Source of the DNA: Riptortus pedestris
Lineage: Eukaryota; Arthropoda; Insecta; Hemiptera; Alydidae
Direction: 5' to 3'
Assembly (NCBI GenBank): GCA_019009955.1
Contig: CM032233.1
Coordinates: forward strand, 66,863,501-66,927,500
DNA length: 64,000 nt
Part shown: one piece after another, positions 10,330 to 20,211 of the stretch
How the letters are laid out: each line of letters opens with the position of its first letter
How positions within the stretch are numbered: the first letter of the stretch is position 1
Made by a program: the position numbers and the translations under genes
The notes under the pieces: generated by a model
Databases searched by the model: none
What the model was told of the DNA's origin: nothing
Seen by the model: the letters and a program-made list of their open reading frames with translations, nothing else

Positions 10330-11217
10330 CTATAGAATTAAACAATAAATTATGGAAATATTTATAGAAAATTATAATTTGGTCTTGATCATGGCCTCTA
10401 TTCTAAATGTTAAACCAATGCTATTTCAGCAGCAGATTAGACATTAAGGGAAATGATCAATTGAAATTGAAGGAGATAGTACAAACAAAGTCCTTAGAAA
10501 TGATGCACTATTATATATAATACAGTTTCCAATTCGTTTGCTATAACTATTCCACATCTTTCAGATACCTGCCCAGAAGCATTTTAATTTACTTCTTTGT
10601 TAATGTTTAGTCACTACATAATTGTTCTGTAATCTTCTGAAGTCGTAGCTGCCGTCAGGAACCCAGACGAAAATATTTTCTTTAGTATGCAACGAATCTA
10701 AAAATGATATAAAGCCTATCTTGATGTTTTAAAACTTTTTCTAGATCTCAAACTTACGAGTAGTAGGCTTAGAGGGGCGGGGGCGAGAGGAGAGGTCCCC
10801 TAATAATGTAATGTACTAAAATAGAAAAAGTAAAATAAATATCAGAAACAAACAATCTATATGATAATTATGTTGATACATTCAAATATCTTATACAAAA
10901 TAAATTTATTTGTTCGAAAAAAGACTTTTATGTCATTTTTATATTATACGTAATATGAATTAACTCAATTTCTTTTTGGTCACTCTCACCCGTCTAATCA
11001 AAACGGAATGTCTGTGCCAATAGATAGTAAATATTAAGGGCGGTATTAGTTTTTTAGAGTTTTCAGCTGCCAGGAAATTTCCTTCTTCCATTGAAAATTT
11101 TCAGGTTATACTAAACATACTATGTGTAACTTGAATTTAAAGTCTTATTTCCATAGGGTTCACTGGGATAGAATAGAGAATGTGGGACAACTTCATGGGT
11201 TTGTCATTCCGGCACTT
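10330..11217. other. Unassigned stretch
   Basis: AT-rich with a purine run near 10770-10798. No gene or repeat recognised. Confidence 0.3.
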
Positions 11218-11355
11218 GGGAAAGTAGGAAATCTGTTTAGCATACACACATAATCCGGACGTAAGGGAAATCAGCTATTGCTGGAATGCCCACCATTCTC
11301 AACCAGGAGATGACGAAATGAGGATATAATCTATTAACGTTCTAGCGGTCGCAGT
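11218..11355 (+). mobile_element. Two small HINE fragments
   Basis: 11218-11260 resembles a degraded HINE 3' end (GGAAATCTGTTTAG, then ATAATCCGGAC). 11263-11355 resembles a 5' block with the first bases missing (TAAGGGAAATCAGCTATTG ... GTTCTAGCGGTCGCAG). The second stops exactly where the next copy begins in a T run. Confidence 0.55.
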
Positions 11356-11443
11356 TTTTAGCAGATTTCTCTTAAGGGAAATCAGCTATTGAGGTCGTAC
11401 TCATGACGCGATCCGACCTCATTGACGAAAAAGAGGTCTGTTC

Positions 11444-11511
<68 letters not shown>

Positions 11512-11840
11512 CTGTTAACTCTCAAGCGGTCGCAATTTTTGTTTGATCGTTACCAAACTCGATATTTAATCGTTTTATGTAAAAAGAAATATCAAGTTCT
11601 TTAATGGCTGAAATCGGACCAGGGGGAGGGGGGATTTTCGAAAATACGAAATATCTCCGTTACTATATGTCGGGTCGAAAAATTGTATAGAACAAATCTT
11701 ATTGAAAATTAAATGTACTATAAATATTGTTATATACATTTATTTTGTTTGATCGTTACCAAACTAACCTAATGACCAGTATGTCACTCCAACACGCGGG
11801 AAATCTGCTTAGTTTACACAGCCTCTGAATGACGAAATTT
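11356..11840 (+). mobile_element. HINE copy, both ends, degraded 3' hairpin
   Basis: Starts TTTTAGCAGATTTCTC. The (TA)n slot fills 11449-11508. Part of the second half is missing: the text jumps from the ATTGTTATATACATT region back to a GTTTGATCGTTACCAAACT word and then to the 3' end. The subterminal motif GGGAAATCTGCTTAG is intact, but the hairpin arm reads CTGAAT instead of CTGCGT. Confidence 0.7.
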
Positions 11841-12009
11841 CGGTTACATTTGTCCTGGCTGTCATTCCGCTGACGTCACAATAAGGCCGTCCTTAATCCT
11901 CCAAGTGATCGTAAATCATCGCAGCGGCTTAACCCTCCTTGGCGAGAGGGTTACCTTAATCCGGCCAACTGGTGTCTGTCGGTAAACGATAAGGTGAACG
12001 TTTTGGGCG

Positions 12010-12133
12010 TTTTAGCAGATTTCCCTTAAGGGAACTCAGCTATTGAGGTCGTACTCAGGACGCGATTTTCGAAAAATTTCTTCAAATGCCCATCGATCCT
12101 ACCCAGGAGATGACGAAAATGAGGTCCGTTCAA

Positions 12134-12175
<42 letters not shown>

Positions 12176-12710
12176 CTGTTAACACTCTAGCGGTCGCAAT
12201 TTTTGTTTAATCGTCACCAAAATCGGTATTTATTCGTTTCATGTAAAAAGGAAGATCAAGTTCGTTAACGGCTGAAATCGGACCAGTGGGAGGGGGGTTT
12301 AGAGGGGGGATTTTCAAAAATTCGAAATATCTCTGTTATTATGCATCGGATCGAACAATTGTATAGAATAAATCTTACTGCAAATTAAATTTACTATAAA
12401 TATTGTTCTATACATTTATTCTGTATCTTGAATATTAACCGAGATATTTGCATTTGTATTCTGCGTGTACTACTTTCCGCCGAGAGCTCTGGCGGCCGTT
12501 TCTATAACTATTCGTCCCTCGTTAATAGGTTTAGAGGTTAGGTTAACAGTTTTTTGGGGCTAGAAACTACTGGGTTATTACGCCCTAAATAATGTTTTAG
12601 GTTTAGAGGCTTCTTACTACTACAGTTGTTATTAGGCAGATTTCTCTATTGTAAAACTTCTCGTGGGAAATCTGCTTAGTTTACGCAGCCCCTGCGTGAC
12701 GGACTTTTTT
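12010..12710 (+). mobile_element. HINE copy, complete, GAGAGCTCTGGCGGCC subfamily
   Basis: All hallmarks are present: TTTTAGCAG and palindrome (one mismatch), a short (TA)n at 12137-12172, G-rich module, GGGAAATCTGCTTAG, perfect hairpin ACGCAG-CCC-CTGCGT (12683-12697) and TGACGGACTTTTTT. Between about 12455 and 12660 it carries a distinct segment (GAGAGCTCTGGCGGCC, GGTTTAGAGGTTAGGTTAAC, GGGTTATTACGCCCTAAATA) seen almost unchanged in the minus-strand copy at 42603. Confidence 0.85.
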
Positions 12711-13068
12711 CTAATGCCAAATAGGCTGAGGCCAACGAAGATGGTTGGCCAACCACTGGCCTCTTCCGTAAGTGAATTATTTCTATTATTGTGCTAGCAG
12801 AACGTTTATTAATTAGCTTTGTATCATTAGATGATTTTCCCGATTATTGGTTAATTAATTATTTTTCATATTTTTTAATTATATGTTTTATTCTTCATTT
12901 CGAGTGCTTATTGAGAGGACCTATCCTTAAAAATCTTAGTTTATGCCAATATTTCGAGAATATTTATTTTCTCTTCTTCAGGGCTGTAACTCCAACATTG
13001 ACCAAAACTCCAAGAAACAATAACAACACCATATATAAATATAGCCTAGTCGAAAACATCAACACAAT

Positions 13069-13140
<72 letters not shown>

Positions 13141-13224
13141 TTATAGCCGAACGATCAGCAATTAGCTTTAGCTATATTTATTAGTTGATTTTAAGTATAA
13201 TTGGTTAATTAATTATTATTCATA
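12711..13224 (+). other. HINE empty-site paralogue and (TA)n tract
   Basis: 12805-12928 reads ...GGTTAATTAATTATTTTTCATA, six T, AATTATATGTTTTATTC..., and 13160-13224 repeats its left half. The right half continues at 13866 after the HINE copy. The first copy is thus the uninterrupted form of the second. (TA)n fills 13073-13138. The 124-codon plus frame here is a translation of these non-coding parts. Confidence 0.7.
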
Positions 13225-13311
13225 TTTTAGCAGATTTCCCTTAGGGGAAATCAGCTATTGAGGTAGACTAATGACGAGATTTTCGAAAAATTTCCTCAAC
13301 TGTTCATTGAT

Positions 13312-13357
<46 letters not shown>

Positions 13358-13865
13358 TTTACATATTTATAGATATGTCTATCTAACTGTATATTTGTCT
13401 GTTACCGCTCTAGCGGTCGCAATTTGTGTTTGATCGGTACTAAACTCAACTTATGCGAAACTAAAGATCAAGTTAGTTAATGCCTCAAATCCGACCAGTG
13501 GGAGGGGCGGTTTAGATGAGGGGAGCTTCGAAAATGATTAATATTTCCGTTATTATGCGTCTGATTGAAAAATTGCATAGAACCAATCGTATTGCAAATG
13601 TAATGTTCTATATATGTTGTTATGTACGTTTTTTTCACTATCTTGATTATTAACCGGGATATTTGCAGTTTTTAGTTTTCAGTAAACCCCCATTTATACT
13701 CACGTCATATTAACAATAAGCTCTTATGTTATGAAGCACATTATATAAAGCCTAAATACCAAATATTGTTCTCATTGAACTTTTACGTTTTATGATAACT
13801 GTAAATGCCTCAAGCACGTGGGAAATCTTCTTAGGTAACGCAGCTCCTGCGTGAATAACGTTTTT
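13225..13865 (+). mobile_element. HINE copy with defined insertion site
   Basis: TTTTAGCAG start, (TA)n slot at 13313-13354, hairpin ACGCAG-CTC-CTGCGT at 13838-13852 (loop changed, stem kept) and a slightly altered end GTGAATAACGTTTTT. The G-run module is followed by the TTCAGTAAACCCC part, as in the longer forms. Flanks match 12805-12928, so both ends can be placed within a T run. Confidence 0.85.
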
Positions 13866-14270
13866 AAATTATACGTTTTGTACTTCATTTCGAGTGGTTA
13901 TTGAGAGAACCTACATATATATATAACCGTGGCTCATTAAAGCGAAATTCAATGAAACTGTATCAATTAAACTAGGAAGGTGAACTGTATGTTTGCAACA
14001 TTTGTTGCTATTTTGGAAGGGGAGTGGGCGGGGCAGGACTGGGCAGCCAGTGCCCCGCCTCCAGAACAATAGACGGGATTCCCCAACCACCGACTTGACC
14101 TCAGACCTAGGCAAATACAGTCTCCATTCACTCCTGCCTTCCAATCACAGGCCGCTAAGCCCTCTCATACACTTGGCCATCTCTCTTAAAAACTGCTTAC
14201 CAATTCCTAAATTTATGTTCCCGCTTAATTTCCGCACTTATTTGCGGCAATACATTGTTATTTGTCACCG
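13866..14270. other. Flank of the HINE target, then unassigned
   Basis: 13866-13915 is the right half of the duplicated target (TACTTCATTTCGAGTGG). Beyond it lies a slightly GC-richer stretch with overlapping short frames on both strands (13911-14144 minus, 13993-14274 plus). Neither was recognised. Confidence 0.35.
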
Positions 14271-15975
14271 ATAGGGGTCAAACCATTTCAAGTCATCCAG
14301 CAGTGGTTGCTTCACTATTTTTTAAAAAAAAATTGATTTTTTTTTTTTTTTTTTTTTTTTTTTATACAATACCCTTATATGTTGGAAGTTGAGAATCATA
14401 ATTTTAAAATGTATACTGCCAATAGTTTTTGGATGGCATCCATATTTGTTGCGGTGAATTGCTACAGGGCCCCCGTAAGGGCTACTGGCGCCTCACACTG
14501 GAGTGATCCTTCAGTAATGTTGGACATTGGGGGAAAAAATAAAAGTTTTAATTTGGGATTTTGATTGTATTGTTAGTATCACATAAACCCTTTTCAATTG
14601 AGGAGATTGATTTTTAGCCATATTAATGCAATGATTTTTACGTAATGCCTGGTTATAATTGCTATGCTAAAAAAAGCTTTGGCTTATTAAATTTGTCGTG
14701 AACTCTTATTTCATTTTATAAATTATTGTTGCTTCCTGTACACATTAAGGGTATTTTAACAAATCAAAAACTGGCACAAAAGGTTTTTAAAATTCCTCTA
14801 TTTTTTTTTTTACATCGAGCTGAAAATAATTGTATTTAATTGAATTCGCAAATCGCTTGTATTCGCTTGAAAAAATACCACTTGGCATGCTTTTAGGTGT
14901 ATATTGTCTTATTTACAACGTCGTCAGATCTTGCCTAAACTTGCCTATTCATTAAATATATATCTTTTAGTGTTAACACTTTCAGCGCGGAAGACGTATT
15001 GTACCTCCCGCGGACCTCTCCCAACTACGTACGGTGTAAAACGCCTCCTCCTCTACGCAATTGACGCCGCCATTCACGTTCGAAGAAATAGTTAAATACG
15101 TGTTTTTCTTGTCTAAATATTTTTACTGTCCTTTTAAAAAGGTCCAAGGTGTCATAAAGTGAACTCCGTTTAAAGTTAGCATTATTGATTAAAAGAATAA
15201 ATGTAATTTTTATTCTAGATATATTTTTGTTTACAATTTTAGTATTGCGTTTGTGAACTTTAATTTATTAAAAAAATAAAAATTTATAAAACATATGTTG
15301 ATATTATATGTCTACAAATCACAATTCTCTACTTAGTAAGTGATACATAATCTGTATGTACACATTTAAAATTCATCCTACCGTTATATCGCATTAGGCA
15401 AAATTGCTTAAAAAATTGCTGATGATGTAGTTCAATAGAGTATTCGATGTGCTTTAAAATGACACCAGAATCAATATTCTAGGACCAGTAGAAACGGAGA
15501 TATTAATGAATGTCCGGCTTTTTGCGCCCCTTAAGGCATTTTGAATTATCTTTTTTTTTAATGGTAGATAGGTGCATGAAATAAAGCAAAGAACTGAACT
15601 TTAAAAGTCATATTTATTTGTAGACTAAAATATTAAAATGAAATAAACAGAATAAAATCCAATTTTTTTTTTTGGCCCTTGGTTTTGGCGTCCCTAAAGG
15701 ATGGCGCCCGTGTACATTGCACATATTATAGTGGGGGCCCTGACTATAGAACAAATACTTTAAGAGTTATAGGTTTTGGCGTAAACGCTTGGATGAAGCA
15801 ATTCACCGAATAAAAATGGTCGCCTACTATTAGCAGTATAATTATTTAATGACGATTTTTAACTTCCAACATGTAAGGATGTTGTATAAAAAAAAGAAAA
15901 ACAGATTTTTTAAAAATAGTGAAGCAAACAAATTAATATTTTCTGAATGACTTGAAATGGATTTACCCATAGTCA
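14271..15975. mobile_element. 1.7-kb element with ~220-bp inverted terminal regions
   Basis: The left end (GGGTCAAACCATTTCAAGTC, then TTGCTTCACTATTTTTTAAA, an oligo-T run, ATACAATACCCTTATATG, CAACTTCCAAC on the other strand) is repeated inverted at the right end (GTTGTATAAAAAAAAG, TTTAAAAATAGTGAAGCAA, TGACTTGAAATGGATTTACCC). Homology continues inward through GCGGTGAATTGCTACA (left) and GAAGCAATTCACCG (right). The interior has no recognised transposase; the 61- and 63-codon frames have no motif. No clean target duplication was found, so the class (non-autonomous DNA transposon or fold-back) is open. Confidence 0.65.
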
Positions 15976-15989
15976 AAGGATTTCAATCC

Positions 15990-16380
15990 CTTAGGAAAAT
16001 AATAATAATAACACTTGATGTTTGTTATAATGCTAATTGTGTGCCGTCCCTTAAAATTACTATATTTTCTGCAGTATACTACCGTATAAGCGTTTATATA
16101 CTTCAAAATTCAACTGAATAAGAATATCTCTAGTTCAGGTCACTTTCTTAACCCATGGTTACTTTTGGCCAGAACTCTTTTGGAATTCCATATTTGGAAA
16201 ATGTCCAGGGCAATGATTTTGTTCGGAATGTACTCGACAACCACATTCATTTTTTTTTACTAAAATTTGTAAGTCCGTAACGCTAATTATGCGCTATCCT
16301 ATAAAATTACTATATTTCGGCAGTATACCACCACATAAAAGTTCATATATATTTTGAAATTCATCAGAATCAGGTCGGGT
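15990..16380 (+). repeat. Second block of the ~230-250-bp satellite
   Basis: About one and a half units. TGCTAATTGTGTGCC near 16031 is repeated as CGCTAATTATGCGC near 16281, and TCTGCAGTATACTACC as CGGCAGTATACCACC. The unit matches the array at 8460-9180 (GGAATTC.ATATTTGGAAAAT, CTCTAGTTCAGG). Confidence 0.7.
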
Positions 16381-17079
16381 AACCCATGTTCGCACCTTTC
16401 AGTCTACAAACTTTCATACCAGAAATTAAGATTCGACAGAAAAACAAAATATTTAAATCAAGCATGAAGACGACGAGTTTACTGACTGAACAATGAGGAG
16501 CTAAACAAATTAGGGCAGACACAAAATGACTGTCAATGTGACTCGAAATGAAAATCTGACTACTCAAACTTACAGACCTTAATGATTGCCCATTATTGAA
16601 TGACACTATACAATTTCTTAGGATGATATACACCATTGGCATTAAGATGAACAAACTTCGTTCTCTAAATTTATAAAATAACTTGAGCAATATATTAATT
16701 TTCTTTTTTTTTTATTTTTATTTTTAATAAATCATTTTTATGTATCCTATTATTACATTTTTATACTGTCTTTAATTAATTTATTTATTTTCTATATTAT
16801 TTTAATTATTCTAGATTATGTTTCATCCACCCTTTATGGTGACATATGGTGTCTACGTTCCAATGCGTCGGACTCAAAATATAAAAGATCAAAATTGATA
16901 GGTTTTTTTATGGTTAACAAAATAAGAAAAGTCCGTTGCGCAGGGTTGATAATATATTGGATTTATATAATGAACCTGATAGTGCCGGTGAAGGCTATTA
17001 ATGACAGACTGTGATGGTTAAGCATCATTGAAAAAATGGAGTCAACTCAGCATGCTATTCAAAAAAATGTTTTATGTCA
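16381..17079. other. Unassigned stretch
   Basis: A 106-codon minus frame (16370-16690) is hydrophobic-rich but shows no family motif and overlaps satellite sequence at its end, so it is not called. The rest is AT-rich. Confidence 0.3.
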
Positions 17080-17240
17080 CAACAGGTAAAGTAAGAAGGA
17101 GAAGTCTGCTCAGGTTTCTGTTCAAGTTCTGATGAAGGACGTGCGGAAGCTTGGGCTCTGCAATTAGAGGAACCGCGGAGAATGATCTATGATGGTGCCA
17201 GAGGTCCTTGTCTTATAGGGACAGTTATTGCTATTAGTCG
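17080..17240 (+). pseudogene. Weak LINE C-terminal remnant
   Basis: Read on the plus strand it gives KVRRRSLLRFLF, then LMKDVRKLGLCN, a stop where Trp is expected, and RNRGE. This resembles the C-terminal tail of several LINE ORF2 proteins (a basic RxRxRW stretch, then a D.RKLG..NWR segment), with stops. The match is short and degraded, the clade is not determined, and it could be chance. A (GA)n run follows at about 17266-17280. Confidence 0.35.
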
Positions 17241-17480
17241 TTATTTAGTGACCATACTCTCTGTCAGAGAGAGAGAGAGATATGTTAACTAGCATTTTGA
17301 TTATTTTTTCACAATTCTTAATCACACATAAGCACGCACGCAAAGAAATGTTATGGATAGACTGGCAAAAGCTCATTAGTAAATACTCACTTCTAATCTT
17401 GAAAAGTGTTACTCATATATCAGGAGTTTAATATCACTTTACCTAATATAACGTATAAAATGCTAGAATAAAACCCCATT

Positions 17481-18107
17481 AGAAAGTCTGCTTGCTAAAT
17501 AGAAAATCTCACTTGTCTACCGAAAACAAACTAACAATATACAAGTTGCAACTTAAACCAATATGGTCATACCCAATAGAAGTGTGGGGTACAGCAAAAC
17601 CTTCGAGCATCAGACGCATCCAGACTTTCCAATCCAAAGTCCTGCGCACCATAGTAGATGCTCCATATTATATAACAAACCACACCGTTCATAAAGATCT
17701 TAATATCCCATTAAGACCTAATTCAGAAAATTCCACAGGGGGCTATCCAATCATTCTAATCCAGAGGTCCTAGCCCTTTCCAGTACCACTCATCCATATT
17801 CCCTTCCACGGTGCCTCAAGAGACAATGGCCCAGAGATCTCCTATAGAAGTGTAAAGTGAAGTGATAGCAGTGGCTATTTTCTTATCAAGTGCCATTCCT
17901 CCTTAGCTCTTGACTTCCTTGCCAGGCAGGGAGAGGCTGCTCCTCTCATTGTGGTGAAGGGGTGTTCTTTACCCTTCTGGTACACGCTTCTGTCGAGAGT
18001 GACGGAGGACGATTGTATCGAACATTTCACATTACCAATGCACTTAAAATTCAGAATGTAATATTCTTACATTCATTAAATAAAATAATCTTAAAGAAAG
18101 TCTGCTT
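17481..18107 (+). pseudogene. 5'-truncated Jockey-type LINE with target duplication
   Basis: The insertion occupies 17494-18094 and is flanked by the 13-bp direct repeat AGAAAGTCTGCTT (17481-17493 and 18095-18107). Its coding part contains HLSTENKLTIYKLQLKPIWS, EVWGTAKPS, IRRIQTFQSKVLRTI and APYYITNHTVHKDLNIP, the highly characteristic thumb/C-terminal region of Jockey-clade RT. After a frameshift near 17735 the other frame gives LKRQWPRDLL and a stop at 17845-17847, the usual end of these proteins. About 245 bp of 3' untranslated sequence follow, ending in an AAATAAAATAAT-like tail. Only the last part of ORF2 (about 115 codons) is present. The 3' part also occurs at 59042-59380 on the other strand. 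Confidence 0.88.
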
Positions 18108-18778
18108 ATCGAAACTGTGCACAATATATAATTGAGCTCCTGTTAATAGTTTCGCATTACGTCGCCGCTTTTCTTCTACCTTATAACCCACTTTTCGTCA
18201 TTAACTACTTTATTTATTAACTCGGCGTGGTTCAATTCTCATAACGCGTCTCCAGGAGTTCATCACTTAGTTATATCCTTTTATTTCCGCGCGAAAACAG
18301 GTGCTTGTGCGTAAGTTATCCGGAAGATTTTAAATAATTTACTAGGGCTTGGAAAAATGCTCATTTTTCACAAATGATATTTTATAAATTCCAAATTCAG
18401 CGTATTGTAGGAAAAAGGGAGATTAAAAACTAAGAAATGCTAACTGCTCTCTGAGACGGCCGAGAAAGACTGAAAGAATGATTCTAGTCTTGCCGTGCCG
18501 TGCATGATGTGACACGAGCTATCAGATAACTGCCATGATTTGGAATTACGGTCCCAAGAAAATACCCCGTGTCAAGCTTCTACATTATCGCTGTATACAG
18601 TGTTTCGGCGCCAACCTGCAGAAAACATAACAAAAAGTTCTAATAAAAAGTTTTTAATTGCAATGCAATGAATTTGAAGCTATTTTGAAATACAGACCTC
18701 TTGATGCATATAATAGGCCCAAGGCTGCGCAAGTATATATTGCCGTTGGCACATTTAACAAGTGAAATGAAATGGAAT
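18108..18778. other. Unassigned stretch
   Basis: No recognised gene or repeat. Confidence 0.3.
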
Positions 18779-19700
18779 TTGTTTATTTCCACTAAATGTT
18801 ATCATAACATAATAGGATACGTCAAATAGTTTTTTGTTTTGTTTTACTATAAAGAATTTTCTAATATTATGCCTATTAATCTCTTTACAAATTATTGAAT
18901 TACATTTGTATTATATAATTCATTCGTCAAAGTCTAATAATACATAGGGCTGAGGTTAGCCATGTGAGTTAAGGCGTAGGTCTTAATCTCATATGGTTAG
19001 CCTAGAGTGGCGAGTTCAATTCCAGCCTGGCCAAATATAAATTTATTTTGTGACGAACTCATTTAAAAAGAAATCCTTAGTCCCGCCCTGGCTACAATAG
19101 GGTGATGCCATGTAGAAATCCCATCCCAATTAGCCATAGTTGCAAAAAGTGAACGTTAATAAATTATAACAAATAATAATAATACATAGTATAAAATTCA
19201 TCAGTTTAAATAATCATATACAATAAATTAGTTTCATTAATAATCTGAATACAACTCAAAATATGTACAATTTTTTTACAACTCTAAAACATACATTTTT
19301 TTAATTGTTGACATGAAAAATTATTAAGGAATGACAAGCTTTATAAATGATGAGAAACTTGTCCCACCTTATAGAGACAATGTGCCCCATCAGAAATTAT
19401 TTTAGACCAATATTTATGACAAATATTTAGTAGTTTATTTAATATTTGAACATTTTTGAAAATATTCGTCTTGTGTATAAAAACATCCATCATACATGAA
19501 GTATTTAAATTTATTTTTTAACAAAGAACATTTTTTAATAGATTTGATTAATTCGTGCAGAGCGTTAAAGAGTTTTACTCCTGAGTGAAGCGAACAACGA
19601 TATAAAAGGGTTTTAATATACAGTCATCTATACTTCTCGCCACTGAATTCACTTCACCCTTGACAGGCAATGAAAATGACTGTGATTATAATTAAGTGGT
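18779..19700 (-). pseudogene. LINE C-terminus with 3' untranslated region (minus), SINE inside
   Basis: The minus-strand frame ending at a stop at 19437-19435 reads SGVKLFNALHELIKSIKKCS, then LLKNKFKYFMYDGCFYTQDE and YFQKCSNIK. The pattern G(V/I)KLFNALP..IK... LK..LK.FL....Y is the C-terminal end of CR1/Jockey-superfamily RTs of the Daphne/Crack kind. A second member of the family lies at 41450-41879 on the plus strand, with near-identical spacing (LFNALPEYTKSIK, FLYERCLYTQYEYYHKCS). Stops occur upstream of about 19620, so the rest is dead. Sequence from 19434 down to about 18779 is probably its 3' untranslated region and holds a SINE at 18935-19189. The subclade name is inference. Confidence 0.65.
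18935..19189 (+). mobile_element. tRNA-derived SINE with 13-bp target duplication
   Basis: The body at 18948-19176 carries a tRNA-like head (GAGGTTAGCCATGTGAGTTA, box-B-like GAGTTCAATTCC), the shared middle (CCTTAGTCCCGCCCTGGCTA) and the 3' end GTGAACGTTAATAAAT. It is flanked by TAATAATACATAG at 18935-18947 and 19177-19189, a perfect direct repeat, as expected for insertion by LINE machinery. Confidence 0.9.
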
Positions 19701-20123
19701 ATTGTAATTCTGCAGTGGCTACATATGATGGGAAACGTGTCAAGTTTATGACTAAATGAGTCAACAAAGAGAAGTGAGTTTTATTAGTTAATAACTGTTT
19801 GCCGATTTATTTGCATTTGAATGAGTTGTAGAGTAACAACTCTATTCATAACAATGACATAATTATTAAGGTTGGCAATTCAAATTTCCAATTTTAAGAG
19901 CAATTGACAAGCAAAGAATTTGCAAATAGTGTCTCCCGTAGCGTTCGATTTTTTTTTTTTTTTTGAGGTTTACGTTCAATGTACTTGTGAAATTTTCGAG
20001 TTTTTTGAGTCAATAGATTCTTCGAATTAAACCTCGGAAAGGGCTAGTTGAAATAATGGGAATGGGGAAATCGAATGGTTGGCTAGGCCAATCATTTAAG
20101 AAGAAAATGCCGTTTTCTTGTAG
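19701..20123. other. Unassigned, probably degraded upstream LINE
   Basis: May be the upstream continuation of the minus-strand LINE, but no motif is legible. An oligo-T run lies near 19951-19964. Confidence 0.3.
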
Positions 20124-20211
20124 CAACAATCAGAACAACCAATACTGGATAATATACCCGAGAAAATTGTAAAACTGATTGTTGAGGGACATCAAAAAGG
20201 AATCGAGGGAA
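20124..20211 (+). CDS. Possible host exon, unidentified (29 codons)
   Basis: An 88-bp stretch sits between an acceptor-like CCGTTTTCTTGTAG (ending 20123) and a donor-like GTAAGT-type sequence (GTAAGTTGG from 20212). It is open throughout in one frame: QQSEQPILDNIPEKIV, then KLIVEGHQKGIEG. The charged, helix-like composition differs from the AT-biased frames around it. I recognise no family. A helix-turn-helix N-terminus of a Tc1/mariner-like transposase is an alternative reading (I.E.I..LI.EG), but the required following motif is absent. No partner exon was found on either side. Confidence 0.25.

Noticed and set aside
12530..12620. Telomere-like TTAGG sequence (AGAGGTTAGGTTAAC)
   Set aside because: Only one or two imperfect units exist, and the same words are part of the HINE subfamily segment at 42700-42780.
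12791..13165. 124-codon plus frame
   Set aside because: It runs through the HINE target paralogue and ends in YIYI from a TA tract. Composition is that of AT-rich non-coding DNA.
16370..16690. 106-codon minus frame as a membrane protein gene
   Set aside because: It overlaps the satellite unit at one end, has no homology I recognise and no splice or start context. Hydrophobicity is expected from T-rich codons.
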